Of a DNA stretch of 64,000 nucleotides, positions 25,808 through 35,290 are shown one piece after another (position 1 is the first letter of the stretch; each line of letters begins with the position of its first letter). The position numbers were made by a program, and so were the translations under genes. Source of the DNA: Azospirillum brasilense (lineage in GTDB: Bacteria > Pseudomonadota > Alphaproteobacteria > Azospirillales > Azospirillaceae). Location of the stretch: assembly GCF_022023855.1 (NCBI RefSeq), contig NZ_CP059449.1, positions 186,001-250,000 on the forward strand. The letters run 5' to 3'. The notes below the pieces were generated by a model. It saw nothing but the letters and a program-made list of their open reading frames with translations, had not been told where the DNA came from and made no database searches.

Positions 25808-26725
25808 ATGTGGAACTACACCGACAAGGTCAAGGAACACTTCTTCAACCCGAAGAACGCCGGCGCGCTGGATGAGGCGAACGCCGTGGGCGAGGTCGGG
25901 TCGATCACCTGCGGCGATGCCCTGAAGCTGATGATGAAGGTCAACCCCGACAACCAGGTCATCGAGGACGCGAAGTTCCAGACCTTCGGCTGCGGCTCGG
26001 CCATCGCGTCCTCGTCGGCGCTGACGGAGATGATCATCGGCAAGACGGTGGACGAGGCGCTGGCCGTCACCAACCGCGACATCGCCGAGTATCTGGGCGG
26101 CCTGCCGCCGGAGAAGATGCACTGTTCGGTCATGGGCGCCGAGGCGCTCCGCGCCGCCATCGCCAACTTCAAGGGCGAGGAGTGGGTCGACGACCACGAG
26201 GAAGGCGAGCTGGTCTGCAAGTGCTTCGGCATCGACGCGGCGATGATCGAGCGCGCGGTGACCGTCAACAGCCTGACCACGCTGGAGGAGGTCACCCACT
26301 ACACCAAGGCCGGCGGCTCCTGCCAGACCTGCCACGAGAAGATCGAGGAGGTGCTGGAGGCCGTGCTCGCCAAGACCGGCGCGCTGGCCCCGCCCAAGCC
26401 CCACGCCCCCGGCACGGTCGGGCTGGACGCCATCAAGCCGCTAGCCCCGAAGGCCGAGGCCGCCCCGGCGAAGCTGACCAACGTGCAGCGCATGCAGAAA
26501 ATCATGTTCGCCATCGAGGAGCTGCGCCCGCAGATCCAGCGCGACGGCGGCGACGTGGAGCTGGTGGACATCGACGGCAAGGACATCTACGTCCGGCTGA
26601 CCGGCGCCTGCTCCGGCTGTTCGCAGTCCGCCGGCACCATGATGGGCGTGCAGGCCAAGCTGGTCGAGGCGCTGGGCGAGTTTGTCCGCGTCAAGCCCGC
26701 CTCCCTCCTGCCGGTGGGGGCCTGA
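25808..26725 (+). CDS. nifU: NifU Fe-S cluster scaffold
   Basis: 305 residues with the full three-domain plan. An IscU-like N-domain (C-G-D-A-L-K near 35, F-G-C-G-S-A near 61, M-H-C-S-V near 105) is followed by a central 2Fe-2S domain (C-K-C-F-G near 138 and C-Q-T-C-H near 173). A Pro/Ala linker leads to a C-terminal Nfu-like domain with C-S-G-C near 272. NifU builds clusters from sulfur given by NifS and hands 4Fe-4S clusters to NifH. It is 3 bases upstream of nifS. Confidence 0.98.
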   Translation: MWNYTDKVKEHFFNPKNAGALDEANAVGEVGSITCGDALKLMMKVNPDNQVIEDAKFQTFGCGSAIASSSALTEMIIGKTVDEALAVTNRDIAEYLGGLPPEKMHCSVMGAEALRAAIANFKGEEWVDDHEEGELVCKCFGIDAAMIERAVTVNSLTTLEEVTHYTKAGGSCQTCHEKIEEVLEAVLAKTGALAPPKPHAPGTVGLDAIKPLAPKAEAAPAKLTNVQRMQKIMFAIEELRPQIQRDGGDVELVDIDGKDIYVRLTGACSGCSQSAGTMMGVQAKLVEALGEFVRVKPASLLPVGA

Positions 26726-26728
26726 GCC

Positions 26729-27934
26729 ATGACCGCACAGGGAATCTACCTCGACAACAACGCCACCACCCGCGTCGATCCGGACGTGCTGGCGGAGATG
26801 CTGCCGCTGTTCACCGAGCAGTTCGGCAACCCTTCCTCTATGCACGGCTTCGGCGCCGCGGTGGGCGGCAAGATCGAATGGGCGCGCAAGCAGGTGCAGG
26901 CGCTGCTCGGCGCCGCCCATGACAGCGAGATCGTCTTCACCTCCGGCGGCACGGAGAGCGACAACACCGCCATCCTGTCCACGCTGGAGGCCTATCCGAA
27001 GAAGAAGAGCATCGTCACCAGCGTGGTCGAGCATCCCGCCGTGCTGGCGCTGTGCGACTATCTGGAGAAGAAGCGCGGCTACACCGTCCACCGCATCGGC
27101 GTGGACAACCGAGGCAACCTCGACCTCGACGCCTACAAGGCGGCGCTGGGGCCGGACGTCGCCATCGTCTCGATCATGTGGGCGAACAACGAGACCGGGA
27201 CGATCTTCCCGATCGAGGAGCTGGCCCAGCTCGCCAAGGCCGTTGGCGCTGTGTTCCACACCGACGCCGTGCAGGCGGTCGGCAAGATCCCGATGACGCT
27301 CGCCACCAGCGCGGTGGACATGCTGTCGCTGTCCGGCCACAAGCTGCACGCGCCCAAGGGCATCGGCGCGCTCTACGTCAAGCGCGGCCTGCGCTTCCGC
27401 CCAATGCTGCGCGGTGGCCACCAGGAGCGCTCGCGCCGCGCCGGCACGGAGAACGCGCCGGGCATCGTCGGGCTGGGGGCGGCCGCACAGCTCGCGCTCA
27501 TGCACATGACCGACGAGAACACGCGGGTGAAGTCGCTGCGCGACAAGCTGGAGCAGGCCATCCTGGCCGCCGTTCCCAACTGCTTCGTCACCGGCAACCC
27601 GGCCAACCGCCTGCCCAACACCTGCAATGTCGCCTTCGAGTACATTGAGGGCGAGGCGATCCTCCTGCTGCTGAACGAAGCCGGCATCGCCGCCTCGTCG
27701 GGGTCGGCCTGCACCTCCGGGTCGCTGGAGCCGAGCCACGTGATGCGGGCGATGGGCGTACCCTACACCGCCGCCCACGGCGCCACCCGCTTCTCCCTGT
27801 CGCGCGAGACGACCGAGGAGGAGATCGACCGGGTGATCGCGGTGGTCCCCGGCATCATCGCGAAGCTGCGCTCGCTGTCGCCCTACTGGTCGCAGGCGGG
27901 CGCGCCGAAGGAGTTCGCACCGGTTTATTCGTAG
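26729..27934 (+). CDS. nifS: NifS cysteine desulfurase
   Basis: 401 residues. The PLP lysine is in L-S-G-H-K-L-H-A-P-K-G near residue 205, and the catalytic cysteine in S-G-S-A-C-T-S-G-S near 328. Y-L-D-N-N-A-T-T opens the protein. It supplies sulfane sulfur to NifU, encoded just upstream. It is longer than the NifS-like enzyme at 1605-2756, having a C-terminal tail Y-W-S-Q-A-G-A-P-K-E-F typical of true NifS. Confidence 0.98.
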   Translation: MTAQGIYLDNNATTRVDPDVLAEMLPLFTEQFGNPSSMHGFGAAVGGKIEWARKQVQALLGAAHDSEIVFTSGGTESDNTAILSTLEAYPKKKSIVTSVVEHPAVLALCDYLEKKRGYTVHRIGVDNRGNLDLDAYKAALGPDVAIVSIMWANNETGTIFPIEELAQLAKAVGAVFHTDAVQAVGKIPMTLATSAVDMLSLSGHKLHAPKGIGALYVKRGLRFRPMLRGGHQERSRRAGTENAPGIVGLGAAAQLALMHMTDENTRVKSLRDKLEQAILAAVPNCFVTGNPANRLPNTCNVAFEYIEGEAILLLLNEAGIAASSGSACTSGSLEPSHVMRAMGVPYTAAHGATRFSLSRETTEEEIDRVIAVVPGIIAKLRSLSPYWSQAGAPKEFAPVYS

Positions 27935-28068
27935 AAATATTTACTCGTAACACCGAGATCGCAGGCCGGGCCGGGCCCGCGCCCCGGCAACCCGCCCGAC
28001 GACACCCGCCGGGACGCGGTTTCCCGGCCCGGTCTGCGACACAAACCTTGGCTCCGTTGCCCCCACCC

Positions 28069-28162
28069 TCCCCACTGCGTGGGTCCCCTCCCTCCCCCGC
28101 TTCGCAGGGGAGGGCCTTGATCCCCTCCCCTGCGAAGCGGGGGAGGGTTAGGGAGGGGGCAA
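28069..28162 (+). repeat. GC-rich intergenic palindrome (copy 4, nifS-nifV)
   Basis: Contains CCTCCCCCGCTTCGCAGGGGAGGG, a short spacer and the inverse CCCCTCCCCTGCGAAGCGGGGGAGGG, ending in TTAGGGAGGGGGC. It is close to identical to 23456-23562. The remaining part of this 267-base gap (27935-28068) is GC-rich and shows no gene. Confidence 0.8.
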
Positions 28163-28201
28163 GACCTACCCGAGCTGAGCCCCAATTGAGGATGTGACCG
28201 A

Positions 28202-29347
28202 ATGCCGATGGCCGGTTCCACCATCATCAACGACACGACGCTGCGCGACGGGGAGCAGACGGCGGGGGTCGCCTTCACGCTCGACGAGAAGATCGCCATC
28301 GCCCGCGCGCTCGACGAGGCCGGCGTGCCGGAGCTGGAGATCGGCATCCCAGCCATGGGGCCGGAGGAGCGCGAGGGCATCCGCGCCGTGGCCGCGCTGG
28401 GGCTGAAGGCCCGGCTGATGGTGTGGTGCCGCATGCACGACACCGACCTGAAGGCGGCGCTGGACTGCAAGGTCGGCTTCGTCAACCTGTCGATGCCCGT
28501 CTCCGACATCCACATCACCAAAAAGCTGAAGCGCAGCCGCGCCTGGGCCTTGGCGGAGATCGAACGCAAGGTCAAGACGGCCCGCGACCACGGGCTGGAG
28601 GTCAGCCTGGGCGGCGAGGACTCCTCGCGCGCCGACATGGATTTCCTGATCGCCGCCGCCACCGTGGCGCAGGAGGCCGGCGCCCGCCGCTTCCGCTTCG
28701 CCGACACGCTGGGCGTGCTCGACCCCTTCCAGACGCGCGCCTGCATCGAGCGGCTGCGCCGGGCCACCGACCTGGAGATTGAGATCCATTCCCATGACGA
28801 TCTCGGCCTCGCCAACGCCAACTCGCTGGCCGCCGTGCTGGGCGGGGCGACCCACGTCAACACCACCGTCAACGGGCTGGGCGAGCGCGCCGGCAATGCC
28901 CCGCTGGAGGAGGTGGTGGTGTCGCTGAAGGTGCTCTACGGGCAGGACTGCGGGGTGGACACCCGCGTGCTGGGGGCAATCTCCGACCTCGTGGAGCGCG
29001 CCTCCAACCGGCCGGTGGCGGTCAACAAGTCGATTGTCGGCGACGCCGTCTTCACGCACGAGGCCGGCATCCATGTCGACGGGCTGCTGCGCGACCGTGC
29101 CACCTACCAGAATTTCGACCCCGCCGAGGTGGGGCGCGAGCACCGCATCGTGCTGGGCAAGCATTCCGGCACGGCCGGGGTGAAGATGGCCTACGGCCAG
29201 CTCGGCATCGCCTGCGACGACGCCATCGCCCAGGCGGTGCTGCCGCGGGTCCGCGCCCTCGCCACCCGCGCCAAGCGCGCCCCTACGGCGGAGGAGCTGC
29301 GCGCCTTCCACGACGACGCCACCCGCTGGAGCGTCGTCTCCTCGTGA
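28202..29347 (+). CDS. nifV: homocitrate synthase
   Basis: 381 residues; the ATG at 28208 is an alternative. It condenses acetyl-CoA and 2-oxoglutarate to homocitrate, the organic ligand of FeMo-cofactor. Motifs: [11 protein letters not shown] at residue 9 (metal and catalytic Arg), S-H-D-D-L-G near 197, [13 protein letters not shown] near 220. The H-X-H pair typical of the alpha-IPM synthase superfamily is represented by E-I-H-S-H-D. Downstream of nifS, probably in the same transcript. Confidence 0.96.
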   Translation: MPMAGSTIINDTTLRDGEQTAGVAFTLDEKIAIARALDEAGVPELEIGIPAMGPEEREGIRAVAALGLKARLMVWCRMHDTDLKAALDCKVGFVNLSMPVSDIHITKKLKRSRAWALAEIERKVKTARDHGLEVSLGGEDSSRADMDFLIAAATVAQEAGARRFRFADTLGVLDPFQTRACIERLRRATDLEIEIHSHDDLGLANANSLAAVLGGATHVNTTVNGLGERAGNAPLEEVVVSLKVLYGQDCGVDTRVLGAISDLVERASNRPVAVNKSIVGDAVFTHEAGIHVDGLLRDRATYQNFDPAEVGREHRIVLGKHSGTAGVKMAYGQLGIACDDAIAQAVLPRVRALATRAKRAPTAEELRAFHDDATRWSVVSS

Positions 29348-29360
29348 TCCGGAGGACTCC

Positions 29361-30254
29361 ATGGCCGCGATCGACGCCCACCCGGACCTCGCCATGAAGG
29401 ACACCAGCCTGTGGCTGCTGCTGCGCGAGGATGTCGCCTGCGTCTTCGACCGCGACCCGGCGGCGCGCAACGTCTTCGACGTGCTGACCTGCTACCCCGG
29501 CATCCACGCGCTGGTGGTTCACCGGCTGTCCAACGCCGTGTGGCGGCGGGGTTTGCGCTGGCCGGCGCGCTTCCTGTCCTATCTGGCCCGCGCCCTGACG
29601 AACATCGACATCCACCCCGGCGCCACCATCGGCCGCCGCTTCTTCATCGACCACGGGGCCGGAGTCGTCATCGGCGAAACGGCGGAGGTCGGCGACGACG
29701 TGACGCTCTACCACGGCGTGACGCTGGGCGGCACCTCCTGGACCAAGGGAAAGCGGCACCCGACGCTCGGCGACGGCGTGCTGGTCGGGTCCGGGGCCAA
29801 GATCCTGGGGCCGATCACCGTTGGCGCCCACTGCCGCGTCGGCGCCAACTCCGTGGTGACCAAGGACGTGCCGGAGGGCATGACGGTGGTCGGCATCCCC
29901 GGCCGCGTCGTCCGCCCGGACACCCAGCGGCGGCTGGCCGCCCACGGCATCGACCTCGACCACCACCTGATGCCCGACCCGGTCGGCAAGGCCATCGCCT
30001 GCCTGATCGACCACATCAACCGCATCGAGGCCCGGCTGGAAGCCCACGCGGCGGAGGAGGCCACGCGCCCCGCCCCGCCCCACCCCGTCCCGCCATTGAG
30101 CGCCATCCGGCTGGACGATTTGCCGCTCGACAGGATTGTCTGCCGGAGCTGCGGCAACCTGTGCGACCAGGACGCCTGCGGCGATCGTAATCACGATCAC
30201 CACGACAAGCGCTCTCCCGACTTCGGCGCGCGCGCCGATCATTACGTCATCTGA
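29361..30254 (+). CDS. cysE: serine O-acetyltransferase with Cys/His-rich tail
   Basis: 297 residues, 13 bases after nifV. Serine acetyltransferase makes O-acetylserine for cysteine synthesis, feeding NifS. Left-handed beta-helix repeats run from I-H-P-G-A-T-I-G near residue 85 to I-P-G-R-V-V. The catalytic [10 protein letters not shown] and H-G-V-T-L-G-G-T are present. After residue 245 there is an added tail with [13 protein letters not shown] and then H-D-H-H-D, a likely metal-binding extension absent from housekeeping CysE. GGAGGA precedes the ATG. Confidence 0.94.
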   Translation: MAAIDAHPDLAMKDTSLWLLLREDVACVFDRDPAARNVFDVLTCYPGIHALVVHRLSNAVWRRGLRWPARFLSYLARALTNIDIHPGATIGRRFFIDHGAGVVIGETAEVGDDVTLYHGVTLGGTSWTKGKRHPTLGDGVLVGSGAKILGPITVGAHCRVGANSVVTKDVPEGMTVVGIPGRVVRPDTQRRLAAHGIDLDHHLMPDPVGKAIACLIDHINRIEARLEAHAAEEATRPAPPHPVPPLSAIRLDDLPLDRIVCRSCGNLCDQDACGDRNHDHHDKRSPDFGARADHYVI

Positions 30255-30271
30255 ACGGAAAGGACCCCGCC

Positions 30272-30595
30272 ATGAGCTTCAAAGACGATCTGGAGGATCT
30301 GGAGACCGCGGAGGACTTCCTGCGCTTCCTCGGCGTCACCTACGAGCAGCGCGTGGTGAACGTGAACCGCCTGCACATCCTGCAGCGCTTCCACGACTAT
30401 CTGTCGGCCGACACCGGCATGGAGGGGCTGGACGACGAGGGCATGGCCGCCCGCTACAGCGCCCATCTGGAGCGCGCCTACCAGGACTTCGTGGCGTCCA
30501 ACGCCATCGCCGAGAAGACCTTCAAGGTCCATCAGGAGGAGGCGCGCAAGATGGCCGACCGCTTCGTGCCGCTGGACGCCCTGCTGCCGACCTGA
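30272..30595 (+). CDS. nifW: NifW nitrogenase-stabilising/protective protein
   Basis: 107 residues. The family pattern L-E-T-A-E-D-F-L-R-F-L-G-V-x-Y near residue 10, V-V-N-V-N-R-L-H-I-L-Q-R-F near 33, and A-Y-Q-D-F-V near 71 is intact. NifW binds the MoFe protein and protects or matures it. AAAGGA lies 9 bases before the ATG, 17 bases after cysE. Last gene of this operon. Confidence 0.95.
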   Translation: MSFKDDLEDLETAEDFLRFLGVTYEQRVVNVNRLHILQRFHDYLSADTGMEGLDDEGMAARYSAHLERAYQDFVASNAIAEKTFKVHQEEARKMADRFVPLDALLPT

Positions 30596-30707
30596 TCCGT
30601 TTCATCGTTCGTTTCCAAGACGGCCTGCGGACCCGCCCCCGGCGAGCGTCCGCGGGCCGTCGTGCTTTTCGGCCATCCTCCGCGCCTTGCGCGGCCGTTG
30701 TCGGGTT

Positions 30708-30814
30708 TGTCCGGTAGGCGACAGAGGCCGGAGCGGGTTGGGGAATCGGTCCGGCCGGAACGGAACCCCCCTGTTGAGAAGCCGACACGTCCGTTCTTTG
30801 TCGTTTTTGCGACA
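30708..30814 (+). promoter_or_regulatory. two NifA upstream activator sites (fixA)
   Basis: TGTCCGGTAGGCGACA (30708-30723) and TGTCGTTTTTGCGACA (30799-30814) both fit TGT-N10-ACA. They lie about 150 and 59 bases before the -24 element, spaced 91 bases start to start, roughly on the same helix face. They occupy the 347-base nifW-fixA gap, in which I see no gene. Confidence 0.88.
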
Positions 30815-30872
30815 ATCTCTCAACAGCCATAAAATTCAATAAATTCAATTCTTTACCGCACTTGCGCAAATC

Positions 30873-30888
30873 TGGCACGCCGCTTGCT
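30873..30888 (+). promoter_or_regulatory. sigma-54 promoter of fixABCX
   Basis: TGGCACG-CCGC-TTGCT, a perfect core identical to the iscA promoter, lies 55 bases before the fixA ATG. Confidence 0.95.
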
Positions 30889-30942
30889 GGTAGGGCCATA
30901 GCCACGCCGCGCGACAGGCGGCGGAATGTCAAGGAGATTGGG

Positions 30943-31809
30943 ATGCACATCGTTGTCTGTATCAAACAGGTGCCCGACAGCGCCCAGATCCGCATCCACC
31001 CCGTGACGAACACGATCATGCGTCAGGGCGTCCCGGCCATCATCAACCCCTTCGACCTCTTCTCGCTGGAGGAGGCGCTGCGGATCAAGGACAAGGTCGG
31101 CGCCCGCGTCACCGTCCTGACCATGGGGCCGCCGATGGCCGAAACCTCGCTGCGCAAGGCGCTGTCGCTGGGCGCCGACGACGCGGTGCTGCTGACCGAC
31201 CGCAAGTTCGCCGGGTCGGACACGCTGGCGACCTCCTACGCCCTGACCTCGGCGATCCGGAAGCTGTCGGAGGAGGAGACGGTCGATCTGGTCTTCTGCG
31301 GCAAGCAGACGGTCGACGGCGACACCGCGCAGGTCGGTCCGGGCATCGCCACGCGGCTGGGCTTCCAGCAGCTCACCTACATCACGAAGATCGAATCGAT
31401 CGATCAGGGCGCCAGGGAGATCGTCGTGCACCGCCGCTCCGAAGGCGGCGTGCAGGTGCTGAAGACCGCCCTGCCCTGCATGATCACGATGCTGGAAGGC
31501 ACGAACACCATCCGCTTCGGCAAGATGGACGACATGTTCCGCGCCGCCCGCTACGGCCTGAAGACCTGGAACAAGGACACCACCGGCGCCGAAGAGATGA
31601 AGGTCGGGCTGAAGGGCTCGCCCACCGTCGTGTCGAAGGTCTTCGTGCCGAAACCGCGCGCCCAGAAGGCGACGATGGTCGAGGTTGAATCCCCCGGCGC
31701 CGAGACCCCCACCGCCGAGGCCCAGGCCGCCGCCGCGGTCGAAGCCATCTTTGGCACCCAGCCGAAACTCGCCGACGAGCTGCTCGCCCGCGCCGCCGCC
31801 GGGCTGTGA
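30943..31809 (+). CDS. fixA: electron transfer flavoprotein beta subunit FixA
   Basis: 288 residues from the ATG at 30943 (AAGGAG 8 bases upstream). It starts M-H-I-V-V-C-I-K-Q-V-P-D-S as in ETF beta chains; G-K-Q-T-V-D-G-D-T-A-Q-V-G-P near residue 120 binds nucleotide. FixA with FixB forms the bifurcating flavoprotein that, with FixCX, drives ferredoxin reduction for nitrogenase from NADH and quinone (established for FixABCX). Confidence 0.97.
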   Translation: MHIVVCIKQVPDSAQIRIHPVTNTIMRQGVPAIINPFDLFSLEEALRIKDKVGARVTVLTMGPPMAETSLRKALSLGADDAVLLTDRKFAGSDTLATSYALTSAIRKLSEEETVDLVFCGKQTVDGDTAQVGPGIATRLGFQQLTYITKIESIDQGAREIVVHRRSEGGVQVLKTALPCMITMLEGTNTIRFGKMDDMFRAARYGLKTWNKDTTGAEEMKVGLKGSPTVVSKVFVPKPRAQKATMVEVESPGAETPTAEAQAAAAVEAIFGTQPKLADELLARAAAGL

Positions 31810-31848
31810 CGCGCCGTTCCTGACGAATCCTCCGCCGGAGACATCCCG

Positions 31849-32928
31849 ATGAGCGAACCAAGCAAGCCGCAGGGACGCAAGTTCCAACTGCCCGAGCACC
31901 TGAAGGAATACAAGGGCATCTGGGTGATCGTGGAGCAGGAGCGCGGCTCCGTCCATTCCGTGTCGTGGGAGCTGGTGGGCGAGGCCCGCAAGCTCGCCGA
32001 CAAGCTGGGGGTCGAGGTGGGGGCCGTGGTGCTGGGCGCCGACAGCCCGGAGCTGAACGCCATCTGCGGCGACGCCTTCACCTACGGCGCCGACGTCGTC
32101 TACAAGGTGACCGACCCGGTCCTGGCCGACTACCGCACCGATCCCTACACGCGGGTGATGACCGACGTGGTCAACACCTACAAGCCGGAGATCGTGCTGC
32201 TGGGCGCCACCACGCTGGGCCGCGACCTCGCCGGCGCCATCGCCACCACGCTCGCCACCGGCCTGACCGCCGACTGCACCGAGTTGGACATCTACATGGA
32301 CAACCGGTCGCTGGCGGCCACCCGCCCGACCTTCGGCGGCACGCTGCTCTGCACCATCCAGACGCTGGCCTACCGCCCGCAGATGGCCACGGTGCGCCCG
32401 CGCGTGATGTCGATGCCCGACCGCGACGACAGCCGCACCGGCCGCGTGGTCGAGGTGTTCCCGGCGCTGCGCGAGGACGACGTCATCACCAAGGTGCTGA
32501 GCTTCATCGCCGACCGCGAGCAGAACGAGGCGCAGCTCGCCTTCGCCGACATCATCGTCGCGGCGGGCAAGGGGCTGGGCAAGCCGGAGAACCTGAAGCT
32601 GGTCTTCGACCTCGCCAAGGTTCTGGGCGGCGAGGTCGGGGTGACCCGTCCGCTGGTCCAGGCCGGCTGGACCGGCTTCGACCGGCAGGTCGGGCAGACC
32701 GGCAAGACGGTGCGCCCGAAGCTCTACATCGCCGCCGGCATCTCCGGCGCCATCCAGCACCGGGTCGGCATGGAAAAGTCCGACCTGATCCTGGCCATCA
32801 ACACCGATCCCAACGCGCCGATCTTCGACTTCGCCCATCTCGGGCTGGTCGGCGACGCGCTGACCATCCTGCCGGCCCTGACCGACGCTTTCGGCAAGCG
32901 CCTCTCGGTCAACCGGCTGGCCGGCTGA
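31849..32928 (+). CDS. fixB: electron transfer flavoprotein alpha subunit FixB
   Basis: 359 residues, 39 bases after fixA. ETF alpha fold with the C-terminal FAD domain: [11 protein letters not shown] near residue 122, [10 protein letters not shown] near 283, and [14 protein letters not shown] near 298. Partner of FixA. Confidence 0.97.
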   Translation: MSEPSKPQGRKFQLPEHLKEYKGIWVIVEQERGSVHSVSWELVGEARKLADKLGVEVGAVVLGADSPELNAICGDAFTYGADVVYKVTDPVLADYRTDPYTRVMTDVVNTYKPEIVLLGATTLGRDLAGAIATTLATGLTADCTELDIYMDNRSLAATRPTFGGTLLCTIQTLAYRPQMATVRPRVMSMPDRDDSRTGRVVEVFPALREDDVITKVLSFIADREQNEAQLAFADIIVAAGKGLGKPENLKLVFDLAKVLGGEVGVTRPLVQAGWTGFDRQVGQTGKTVRPKLYIAAGISGAIQHRVGMEKSDLILAINTDPNAPIFDFAHLGLVGDALTILPALTDAFGKRLSVNRLAG

Positions 32929-32958
32929 ACTACCGGACGAACAGGAGCCAACAGGACC

Positions 32959-34260
32959 ATGGTCGAAAAGTTCGACGCCATCGTCATCGGTGCCGGCCCG
33001 TCCGGCAACGCGGCGGCCTACACGCTGGCCAAGCAGGGCCTCAACGTTCTTCAGCTCGAGCGCGGGGAGTATCCCGGCGCCAAGAACGTCCAGGGCGGCA
33101 TCATGTACGCCGCCGAGCTGGAAAAGATCATCCCGGACTTCCGCGAGGATTGCCCGACCGAGCGCCACATCATCGAACAGCGCGTCTGGCTGCTCGGCGA
33201 CGACAACTACATCGGCACCAACTACCGGTCGGACGCCTTCAACAGCGACAAGCCGAACCGCTACACGATCATCCGCGCCAACATCGACAAGTGGTTCTCC
33301 GAGAAGATTCGCGAGGCCGGCGGCCTGCAGATCTGCGAGACCACGGTGACGGAGCTGATCCGCGACGCCTCCGGCAAGGTGATCGGCGTGCGCACCGACC
33401 GCGAGGGCGGCGAGATCCACGCCGACGTGGTCATCATGGCCGACGGCGTGAACGCCCTGCTCGCCCGCCGCACCGGCTTCCAGCAGGAGCTGGCGCCGCA
33501 GAACGTCGCGCTGGCCGTCAAGGAAATCCTGTTCATCGATCCCGAACTGATCCAGCAGCGCTTCGGCCTGAAGGACGAAGAGGGCGTGGTCATCGAGATC
33601 ATGGGCAAGGTGACCAAGGGCATGGTCGGCACGGCGTTCCTCTACACCAACAAGGAATCGCTGACGATCGGCATCGGCTGCCTGATCTCCGACTTCAAGG
33701 AAGGCGCCATCCCGCCCTACAAGATGCTGGAGGACCTGAAGAACCACCCCGTCATCAAGCCGCTGATCGAAGGGGCGGAGATGAAGGAATACGCCGCCCA
33801 CATGATCCCCGAGGGCGGCTACAAGGCAGTTCCGCAGCTCTACGGCGACGGCTGGATGGTGGTCGGCGACGCCGCCCACTTCAACAACGCCGCCCACCGC
33901 GAGGGCTCCAACCTCGCCATGGCGTCGGGCCGCATGGCGGCGGAGACGGTGATCGAGCTGAAGCAGGCCGGCAAGCCCTTCAACGCCGCCAACCTCGCCG
34001 CCTACAAGAAGAAGCTGGACGACAGCTTCATCATGAAGGACCTGAAGAAGTACCGGAACCTGCCGGGCATCATGCACGAGAACAAGCAGTTCTTCGGCGC
34101 CTATCCCGACACGCTGACCGCCGCCGCCCACAGCTGGTTCACCGTGGACAGCGTGGACAAGAGGACGAAGGAGAAGGAGATCATGAAGTCCTTCGTCAAG
34201 AAGCGCTCGATCATGGGTCTGGTCGGCGACGCAATCAAGCTGGTGAGGGCCGTGCGATGA
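32959..34260 (+). CDS. fixC: FixC flavoprotein (ETF-quinone oxidoreductase-like)
   Basis: 433 residues. N-terminal FAD Rossmann motif I-V-I-G-A-G-P-S-G-N-A-A at about 9-20; G-D-A-A-H-F-N-N near residue 310 is the second FAD site. FixC receives electrons from FixAB and passes them to quinone while FixX reduces ferredoxin. The stop overlaps the fixX ATG (ATGA). Confidence 0.97.
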   Translation: MVEKFDAIVIGAGPSGNAAAYTLAKQGLNVLQLERGEYPGAKNVQGGIMYAAELEKIIPDFREDCPTERHIIEQRVWLLGDDNYIGTNYRSDAFNSDKPNRYTIIRANIDKWFSEKIREAGGLQICETTVTELIRDASGKVIGVRTDREGGEIHADVVIMADGVNALLARRTGFQQELAPQNVALAVKEILFIDPELIQQRFGLKDEEGVVIEIMGKVTKGMVGTAFLYTNKESLTIGIGCLISDFKEGAIPPYKMLEDLKNHPVIKPLIEGAEMKEYAAHMIPEGGYKAVPQLYGDGWMVVGDAAHFNNAAHREGSNLAMASGRMAAETVIELKQAGKPFNAANLAAYKKKLDDSFIMKDLKKYRNLPGIMHENKQFFGAYPDTLTAAAHSWFTVDSVDKRTKEKEIMKSFVKKRSIMGLVGDAIKLVRAVR

Positions 34261-34550
34261 GCATCGTGGTCAAGATCGAAGAGAAGCTGTACCAGAACCG
34301 CTACATCGTGGACGAGAGCCGGCCGCACATCCAGATCCGCAACGACGCGGTCTGCAAGTCCTGCGAGTCCCAAGCCTGCACCGTCTGCTGCCCGGCGGCC
34401 TGCTACACGAAGAACGAGACGGGCAGCGTGACGCTGGCCACCGACGGCTGCCTGGAATGCGGCACCTGCCGCGTGGTCTGCCAGGACAAGGAAAATATTC
34501 AGTGGGACTACCCGCGGGGCGGCTACGGCATCAGTTATAAGTTTGGTTGA
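34257..34550 (+). CDS. fixX: ferredoxin-like protein FixX
   Basis: 97 residues starting at the ATG that overlaps the fixC stop. Cluster-binding cysteines are C-K-S-C-E-S-Q-A-C-T-V-C-C-P near residue 35 and C-L-E-C-G-T-C-R-V-V-C near 65. It is the low-potential outlet of the FixABCX complex. Last gene of the fix operon. Confidence 0.96.
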   Translation: MSIVVKIEEKLYQNRYIVDESRPHIQIRNDAVCKSCESQACTVCCPAACYTKNETGSVTLATDGCLECGTCRVVCQDKENIQWDYPRGGYGISYKFG

Positions 34551-34623
34551 GGAACGCACCGGCGGTCCTACGGCCTTCGCCGCTGGTCCGCCGGTCGTCT
34601 CCCTCTCCTATCCGCCATGACTG

Positions 34624-34660
34624 AAACCCCTTCCCGCTCCGCGGGGAGGGGTTTTCTTCG
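34624..34660 (+). terminator. rho-independent terminator after fixX
   Basis: AACCCCTTCCCGC-TCC-GCGGGGAGGGGTT followed by TTCTTCGTTG: a 13-bp stem with one G-T pair, 74 bases after the fixX stop. Confidence 0.85.
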
Positions 34661-34760
34661 TTGCTCCCATCCGAATTTTCAGCCCGCCCGGCGGGTGCAG
34701 AAGGGACGAAGGCTGCACATATCCGTTGTATCGAGACCCGCGGAACGAGGGAGACGGAAC

Positions 34761-35060
34761 ATGCAGCTTCGTGTCTGCTTCGAGAACATGAAGTCGGTCA
34801 ACGTCAACGACGCATCCATGATGCGGCATTATGCCGAAAGCTATCTCGCCGACTTCCGGCCAGAATGGGCAGGCTTCATCATGCTGCCGCACAACGAGAC
34901 CCAGCGCGCCACGATGGAGCCGGCTTGGCAGATGCTGATCCGCAACGCCACGCCGGACATGGAACGCCGTCTGCTGGAGTATGTCCGGGGCAATCCGATG
35001 GCCGCCTACCATGTGCACATCTACCGCCGCGATCATGGGAACGAGGTCAAGGTCCATTGA
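34761..35060 (+). CDS. small conserved-looking protein of unknown function
   Basis: 99 residues from the ATG at 34761 (GGGAGACGG upstream). Not recognised. The sequence is alpha/beta-mixed: Q-L-R-V-C-F-E-N-M-K-S, then a helix with H-Y-A-E-S-Y-L-A-D-F-R-P, then M-A-A-Y-H-V-H-I-Y-R-R-D-H. It lies after the fix terminator, so it is probably expressed separately. Confidence 0.6.
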   Translation: MQLRVCFENMKSVNVNDASMMRHYAESYLADFRPEWAGFIMLPHNETQRATMEPAWQMLIRNATPDMERRLLEYVRGNPMAAYHVHIYRRDHGNEVKVH

Positions 35061-35290
35061 CGCCCGAGGGGTTGGACACGGGGCACCGCCCGTAAACATC
35101 CACCGGCTGTTCGGACAGGCCCCGGATCGCCCGGCCCGCTGTGCAGAGCAGAAGCAAGGAATCGCCGTTCGCGCCCATCCCGCGGACGGCGATTTTTTCG
35201 TTCCGTCCACGCCTGACGCCTCCGAAACCCGCACCGTCGCACGACGATGGAAAAAAGCGGGTGCCTGTCGAAATCCGCGGGAAGTTTGCA

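Noticed and set aside
30853..34131. A frame of about 1,090 codons on the minus strand opposite fixABC
   Set aside because: Same codon-bias artefact; the fix genes have full motifs, spacing and a sigma-54 promoter.
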